Below, piece after piece: positions 23,601 through 32,600 of a stretch of 34,585 nucleotides of DNA. The notes under the pieces are model-generated. The model was not told the origin of the DNA. It ran no database searches and saw only the letters and a list, made by a program, of their open reading frames with translations. The DNA comes from a virus. Every line of letters starts with the position of its first letter. Positions within the stretch are counted from its first letter, which is position 1. A program made the translations under genes and the position numbers. The DNA is taken from positions 1-34,585 of IMG/VR virus record IMGVR_UViG_3300032286_000363; one strand, given 5' to 3'.

Positions 23601-26600
23601 ATCCTCTCAACTCATCTAATACATTAGACAAATCCTTAAGACCATCATCACTTACAGGAGATATTAATCTTTGGAAGTTTTCTGGCATTGTTACAAGTTT
23701 TTCCAGAGAATCATAGTATTCATTCTCAAGAGCACGTCTATAAGAATCTTCTACAAACTTTTCTTTAAGCAATGCTTGTGCATCCTTGTCTCCAAGTTTC
23801 TCAAGTCTCTTCATAATATCATCCAATACATCTCTTTTTTCTTCCAATGTATTAGCTTCTGCAAATAAAATATCTATTGCATCTGCATATCTATCACCAA
23901 GGTTTTTAGGATCATCAAGACCTTCCACCATTATTGTAGCTGCATCAAATAGTTCAGCTTTGTTTATTTTTTGTAACTCAAGCTTTTCATCAAACACTTT
24001 AGCATAGAAATCTTTTGTAGCTTCTTCTGTACCCTTTAATTTTATAATCCTGATTTCACCATTCTTATCAATGTATACAGATTTAAGATACATGTTTAAT
24101 TTATCTATATCAAAATCCGATCCTGATTTAGTAGTGATCTCTGAAGGAACAATCACTGTCTTACCCATGTATTTAGGAAGAAATGCTTTCACTTTAAATG
24201 CTTCTACAGAAGATAGAGATTGTGTAGGAATACGGAAACCTATTCCAGATAGCAATTCTTTTCCTTCAGCTGTAGTGTTAAGAAACTTTATAAGTTCTTC
24301 ATCTGATTTATTTGCATGTTTACCAAGCTTACTTTTAAACCAATGAGGAAGCATAACTTCACAATAACGTTTACCATCTTCATCTTCATAAAACTTAAGA
24401 GTGTCATCTGTAAGAACCACCTTCTTTTGTTCTTCAGCAGAAAGTGCATCAAATTCTTGTCTTGTGATTTGCTTATAACCATCTGCTGTTTTAATTGCTA
24501 TCTTCCTTCCAGCTTTTTCATTTTCCCATAATGTAACAGGGGCCTGTACATAAGCACCACCATTCATTTTAGGAGATGTAATTTCTTTATCTATAAAGGA
24601 ATAAAGAATACTCTTAATCTGAAGATATGCAGGGGATGCTTCGAAAGGAATTATAAACTCCTTATTCTCATCAAGTTGTATAGAATCTTTAACATTATCA
24701 GAAAGTTCTCTTCTGAACATTTCATCTTGTAATGTTTTAGCAAGTCTTGTCTTATCGTTAATTTTATATGAACCACCAAGATCTTCAATACCAAGTCTTT
24801 TTAAGAATCTTTCATAACCATTCTTATGCAGTCTATTTAGGATGTCTCTATTTCTAGCTACCTCTTTAGCTATCTCTTCTTTTCTTTGAGGAGTTGCACC
24901 AATAGGTTCTCCATTCTCATAAAGATCTAGTGTAGAAATTTTTGTAACCTGTGATCCTCTTGTTTGCATTCCAGATCCTTCATATGCAGTTTCCACCTGA
25001 ATACCATATGCTTTCCAAGGAATTTCTATATTATTGTTAAATGCAGCATCATTGAATTGACCATTCTTAGTATAAAGATCATGCAAAGCTTCAGCTCCCA
25101 CCTTTCTACCAGAGATCATGATGATATATCCTTTCTTTTCTGCCATCATCTTTAAGTATAGTTTTTCAAGGTTTGTTCCTTGCACCATACTGTAATACAA
25201 AGGCATTTGGGAAAACTTATCTAATACAAGGTTTATTCTATTAACCCCATTAGTTACACCAGATACAATAGGTTTAACTATCTCAATCTTATGATCAGGC
25301 TGTTTAGTCTTTAGAAGAGCTATGTCATGTTTCTCAAGAGCTTTTCCTCTAACATCTTCTGAATATTTAAATCCAGGAAGGTTTTGTCTTGTGTAAGCCA
25401 TTTGCCATTGATGCCAAGCTTCTTCAACACCTTTGATGTTCCATTGACCATTCTTAATTTTCATTTCTCTATATGTACCATCCATCATTATAGAAGCTGC
25501 ATCACCTTCATTTGTTTTAGCAAATGCTTTTTTTACATCTTCAGGAACATTCTTCATGTTAGTAACACTTCCTACAATATTAACATCACTCACAGTCACT
25601 GTATCCATCCATGCTTTAGCCTGATGATAACCAGGTTCTCCAGGTAGTAATTGTATATCTCCTGCATTATTCAAATCCTCATTTATGAATGTGTTTAATT
25701 CAGGACTATCAATTGTTGTTCTTCTTGGAGAGAAGAAAGATTTAAACCTTTTAGTTGCATCCAATGTTCCATCTTCCTTAATAGCAAATTGATAAGGGTC
25801 ACCAAATATAATCTTGTGAAACTCTATGTTGTTGATTATATAGTTTGCATTTGCAAAAGTTATAATATTTGTAAGATCGTCTATTGTAAGTTTGCTCTTG
25901 TTAAGTTTTTCATTTATAGCAAACTTACCATTCAACATGTCATATCTATAATAATCTATACCAGTCGCTGCATCTCTAGTAACAAATTTCACTTGATTGT
26001 TCTGTAATAAGAAGTCTTTAGTTTTTGCAACTGTTCCATCTATGTATTCTTTTATAGAAGCGTTTACATCTTCAATATTATCATCTATAAAACTTTCAAT
26101 ATCTTGTTGTGTAGCATTTTCCTCAATCATTTGATTGATCTTAGTCAATGTTTTTTCAGAAAGAATGTCCTTAAAGAAACGAAGCTCGTAAGGTTTTTTC
26201 TTAAGATATTCTAGTTGAGCATTTAACTTTTTAACTTCTTCTTTTTGAGCATCTGATTTATTAGTTACAGCTTTTAAAGTTTCTAGTTTAGATTCTATAT
26301 CAGCAATTTTACGTAAACCACCAACATTCTCTACCTGCATTCTATTATCAGCATCAAGAGCAAGAGCTACATCATCTGTTAAATATCCTCTGAAGATTTC
26401 ATTAATCTTCTTCCAACCATCTTTTCCTTGTTCAATATCCTCAAAGGCAACATGGTTCCCCATATTCATCATCCATTCTGTAGAACCATCTGCAGGAATC
26501 ATGATGTAATACTGCCCAGTAAGGTTTTGATTTATCTCTTGTGTGTAACGATCACCTTCAGTGAGAGCTGTAGAACTAGTTCCTTTGTTTTTATCTTTAT

Positions 26601-29600
26601 CTTTTGTACCCTCAATATACCCCACTTTTAATTCAAGCTTAGTTCTCTTTCCATCTTTATCAAAGAACTGTCCTCCTTTCTTAAGAAGCAAAGCTCCTCT
26701 TGAATAAAGATCTTTAAGTTCTGGCCTAATAGCAAGAAGCTCATCTAAGGTTTTAGCTTCATTAAACTCATTCTCAAATACAGAAGGAACATTGTTATCA
26801 GTGAATGAATTAGATTGCTTACCATCAATATTTATACGTGTACTTTCTTGATTAGGATGTGTTACATTTACAAGAAGCGTAGCAAGTGTATCATAGTGAC
26901 CACCAACATCTAATGTATTTTTCTGTATACTCTTAATCTCTTTAGCTTTTTGTAAATACTCTTTGATGTTAGCTACAGCAAGTGTAAATTCTATTTTTTG
27001 AGGGTCTTTTAATTTAGCCCAAGCCTCTAGTGGAAATATAATACCAAGCTTAGCTAAGAATTTTTCTTTCTCTTCAGGAGTACCTGATGGTATTCCAGAT
27101 AGATCTGTAACAGAATATGATTTGTCAACACTATCCCATTTAATAACAGAGTCTTCCTCTTTAGAAAGTCCTTTTAGATTTGACACCCAGCTGTTTACAG
27201 TTTTATTAACTATACCTGTAACTAACGCAGAACCAGAATAAACTTGTCCTTGAGAGATGTATTGTATAACAGCGTTAGGTTTTTGCTTAGTGTAAGTTTG
27301 CATAAACTCAATGAAAAATCTCCAGTCTTCAAATTTAAAATCTTTGAAGTTAATAGTTTTATTTTCCATATTACCACCAAGTCTTTGGAACATAGATACA
27401 TAATTTGCATCTTCATTACCAAGCTTTACAACTTTACCAATAAGCTTTCCTATTGATGTGGTATTTTTAAATGCATCAAGCATTGTAACAAACGCTCTTG
27501 TGTAAGGAAGAAGAGAGAAAGTTTGATACTTTTTATTAATCTTAGGTTTAGGAAGATTGAATGAATTACTATCCTCTTGATTAGTTGGAACTCTATCAAG
27601 AAGTGTAGCAGATGCAAACTTAATACCCATAGGAGCATTCTTTTTCCAATCTGTAGAGAATGGTTCTCTAGTATAGTCATTCTTGTTTGTTTCTCCTTCA
27701 TTTATGTTTACAAGATCTTCTTCATTGAAATCCACCTTCAATAATGTTTTCAATTCTTGTTTAGTTTTAATAACAAGATCTTTCCAAGCTATGTCACCCA
27801 ACTCTTGTCTCACTCCTTGTTTTGTGTAAAACTCATCAATCATGCTGAATATATCATCACTTGTAAGATTTCTAAGATTGTACAAGGCAGTCTTATCTAT
27901 TGTTCCCATCTTACCACTTCCAAATATAATATTAGAAGCAATTGCCATCATATCCTTAACATAAGCATTTGTTTCTTCTTCTGTTAAATGTCCAGCACCT
28001 CTATATTGAGGAGGTATTGATTTTGATTCAGTTGACAGTTGTCTATCTTTAAACTTGCCTGATTCAATAGCTTTAAACAATTCTTCCTTAAGAGAAGGTT
28101 TTGCTACAAAGGATTTTATAAAATCAAGTATTCTTCTAAAGAAGTTTGTAATCTTTTCTCCAAGAGTTCTTACAGGAAGTTTACCTACTCTAAAATCAGC
28201 AAAATCATCTAAGATTCTTTCTTTCACCATATCATCACTCACTGTAGGATCATCGTGATTATATTTCTTACCAGTTTCTCTATCTGTAAACTGTCCAGTT
28301 TTATTTCTAAATTCAGCAATCAGTGCTGCTCTTTCTTCTTTTGTAAGCATACCATTCCAGATGGCTTCACCCACCTCATGGTATTCTGTACCCCTAAGAC
28401 CACCTTTGACAAATTTAGCTACACCATTTTCAAACACACCCCAAGCTTTTTCTCCATTGTGAAGATTAATCATGTTCTCCAACACCTCAAAAGGAATGAA
28501 TGGAACATATTTAGCATGCCATTCTTTAAAAGCTTTAAGATCAGCTTCTGTCATTCTATCTGTTCTATCCTTACCAACCTTTCTAAATCCAACATCATCT
28601 CTCTTTCCTATGTTATTAGGATTGAATGATCCTGGTTCCTTAGGAGTAGAAACTTGACCACCTTCTAAAGCAGCTAGTTCTGCATTATAATCTTCTTTAG
28701 AAATTACTTCTGAATCACCTGTTTTTAAATTTCTTACATCTATACTATTTTCTGTAACTCTTTCAACTTGGTATTCATCTAATTGAAACTTAATAATATC
28801 TCCTCTTTTTAAACTATCAGCTTTAGCATTTGTAGAAATAGGAGCTGATGTAGTTCCTTTTAATGCATCTATCTTAGCTTGATATTCAGCTCTAATCTTT
28901 ATTACAGCAGGATTGTTATCAAATTCTTCTGTTGTTTCAGTACCAGTTATTAATTCAAATAACTTATCATCTCTTTCTTTTTCTAATTTTTCTATTTCAG
29001 TAAGAGGGGCAGGAGGAACTATAGGAGCTACAGGTGGTACAACTACTACTGGTGGTGCAGGAGCAACTACAACATCTGTTTCTAATTCCTTTTTAACATA
29101 AGTGATGATGATGCTGTTTGCTTGAGGGATTAGTTCTTCTTCAGAAAGAGGAGCTTCTCCCTTTTTAATTCTAACATCATTTAATTTCTTAATGATTTTA
29201 TCTCTTGTAGTTTTAAATGTCTTATCCTCTTGATCAAACTTAGGATCTTCTCCTTCTTTTACAGTGAATATAACATCACCAAATGGTGTTGTGAATATAT
29301 TATCTGTCTCACCATCATAATCATATTTCCTTTTTGATTGTGTTGGGGGAGCTACTGGAGGAGCTGCTGGGGGAACTGGTTTAGCTATTACACCTACAGG
29401 AAGTTCTAGTCCTACAAGAGTAGAATACTTCTGTTCATGTGTTGTAGGAACTGCATCTGTGGGTTTTGTAATTTTTGTAGAAAGAGGTGTATCTTCTACA
29501 CTCCTTGAGGAGCCATTAGGATATTTAGAAGAAAGTAGATATGTTTGATAGTTAGTCCAATCATTGCTAACTAGCACACCATCCTTCATGTAATACTCTG

Positions 29601-32600
29601 TAAAGGGCTTGCTGAAGTTCTCAGGAGTAAGAGGATCATTGTTTACATTGTGGAAAGTTTTTTCTAAAGTCTCTATTATATCATCTTTTCTTTCAGCTAT
29701 TTCAGGAATAGAATAAGTGTTTCCTGATAGAGAAATAGAACTTCCATCTTCAGAGATGTTTATTTGATTAGATTCTGCTTCTGTTTTTCCTAGTCTCCAA
29801 TATAAAACATTCTGTAAAAATCTAGAAAGTTTTTTGTTTATAATGATTCTCTTTCCAGCATTAGATTGCTCATTGATTTCTGTAGCTATCTGTTTAATAA
29901 CTTCATAAATACCTTCTGCTTGTTTCTTTGTAAACTTCCTATTGTTTAAGAATTCAACATTGTCATTATGCACAAGCATAGGTCTACCATTAGGAACATT
30001 AATCTGTCCTGTATGATGTGCTACAACACCAGCTGTAGGAATTTGAATCAGTGTTTGATCTGTAGCAAGTGTTTGAGCTTCAGTCTTTTCATCAATAAGA
30101 ACACCTGATATATGATTGTCTACATCACCCATCTTAGCAATACCTCTAGACACTTGGAATGCAAAAGGTGTTGGTGATTCATTTGGATCTATACTAAATA
30201 TTTTTGCTCTTTGTATTTTCCAAGCAGCAGCATATGCTTCAGCTTCAGCTTTTTGATCTTTTCTATGTCTTGGTGCTCCGCTTTTATAATTAAGTTCTGT
30301 TGTACGCATTGTTTGAAAAACAACATCACTTAAATTTTCCACCTGTACACCCACCTCACCTATTTGATTTCCTTCCTTATCTACAAAGAATAATCTATCA
30401 CCCACTTGTTCAACAAACACTTGAGCAATAAATCCCTTATCAACACTTTCTACATCAGGAATTTCACTAAGAGGTTTGTTGTATGATAGTTCTACAAGTC
30501 CTTCCAGTCCATAAGCTTTTGCAAGAGCAGGAGTGACAAGAATAGCTCTCATGTTCTTTCTATTAGCCATTCCTCCTACATTATTCAAAAACTCTCTTTG
30601 GTTTCTAAGATTTATTGCTGCTTGTTTTGGATCTAGTGGTTCTCCATTCTCATCAATGTAATATCCTTCAGCTTCAGATTCTGATGTTCCAGATATAAAC
30701 AATATGCTTGCAGGTGGGATTTTTCCTTCAGGAGCAACACTATCCTTATTAGGATTGTTTGTTCCTACAGTACCAGAGTTATTAACAATCTCACCTTGTT
30801 GTTTTGTTATTTCTTCCTTGTTCTTTTTTAATTTATCAATTTCTTTCTTTCGTAATTCTTCTTCTTCTGTTAATTTTTTATTTTGTTGAGCTTGACTTTT
30901 GTAAACTTTATCAATATTATTTGTAACAATGCCTACCACTTCATCAAGAGCAGTATCATCCTCTATACCAAATAATCTTCTGAAGAAAGTTTTAAGATTG
31001 TCTACAAATGTATCCCAAGTACTCCTTTGTGTATTTTTATAAGGAATGCTATCTAAATATCTTTGAAAATCTCTATTTGAAAGAGCTTCTGTTGCAAACT
31101 CTTTTATGTTCTTAAATGCATAAAATTCTCCATTTCTTATAAGACCATTTTTTGAATATTTATTTTCATCTTTTTTGAAATGTTCTTGAACAAAATTGAA
31201 TAGAGGAAGTAATTCATCATAAAAAGAATTACTTTTATCTGATAATGCGTACACTGTAAGATCGTGTCCTATTTCATGAAGTATCACATATTCAACAGGA
31301 ATTGTAGTTCCTTCATAATCATCAGCGTTGTATTCAAAGTTTATTCTACTTATAGCATCTGTTGGACTAGTTAATGTTGTAGTAGATACTCCTGGATTAG
31401 GAAGAGTTCTATCTCCAAGAATAATCTTAGCGTTTCTATCTGTAAACTTCATAAACTGAGCAGCAAGTTCTTTCTCCATAGTTGTAGCATATGGAGATTC
31501 TAATATCTTCTTAAGAACTTCATACTTACTTTGTGTTCCTTGACCATACTGATTTACAAGATCGTCATATGTTCTTTTATCACCTTTAAATGGAAGTCTA
31601 CTTTGAACAGCATAGTTAGGCCCCCCTTTTTCTGGTTCACTAGAAGGAGTTGTTCTAAATTTCTTTCCCTGCTTATTTGTTCCTTTTCTCTCTCCTGTTT
31701 CATCATAAGCATTTGGATTATTTACCATATCCTTATACTCATTTAAAAACTTCCTTCTTCTTAAAGACATTTCTACAACATCCTTAACACTTTGTTTTGT
31801 ATTAGGAGTTGATATAGGATCACCATTTTTATCAAGTTCGTTTAACTGAGAAGCTAATGCTACTGATGAATCATTTGATAATTCATCATCTACAATACTT
31901 TGTATATCAATTCCTTTAGAAATTGCTGCTGCTGCTACTTGAGGAATACGAAGATCGTAATCAGCCACTTTACTAGCTGCATAAACCATCTTATCTATAA
32001 CTTGTGGAGAATACTTTTTTTGTTGTTTTCCATCAGGAGTTAATATAGCTTCACCATTATCATCTCTTAACACTTCACCACTAAATCTAAGATCTGTTGC
32101 TTTATATATTTCTTGTGTGTTCTTAGCAACTGTTTCAAAGTTTGAAAGTCTTTGTTGATATGATTGAATAGTGTCATTAATATTTGCAAACCCTTGTTGT
32201 TTAAGTGCAGCAAGTCCTTGTTCTGTAGAACCTTCTCTTTTAAGATCAGCAATATCATCCATCACCATATCAAACCTACCATATTTAATTCTAGGAGCAA
32301 TATAGTTATGCATCATATCAGCATCAAGATCTTTTGCCTCAAGCTTATCTCCTTGAATTACAGCAGCTTGTTGTTGTTGTTGTAATACAACACCTCTATT
32401 AGCACCAGCAAGTCTTTCTTTAAATGCTTCTTTAAATGTAGGAGCAGGATCTAATTCATTTATAAAATTTTGAGTGTTTGTTTTTAAAGCTCTACTTTCT
32501 TGGATGTTTCCTTTAATTTGCATCAGTCCACCTGTTAAACCTCCAAGAGCAATACTTTCCATACCCTCTTTAGAAACAAATGTACCTACACCTTTACCAC

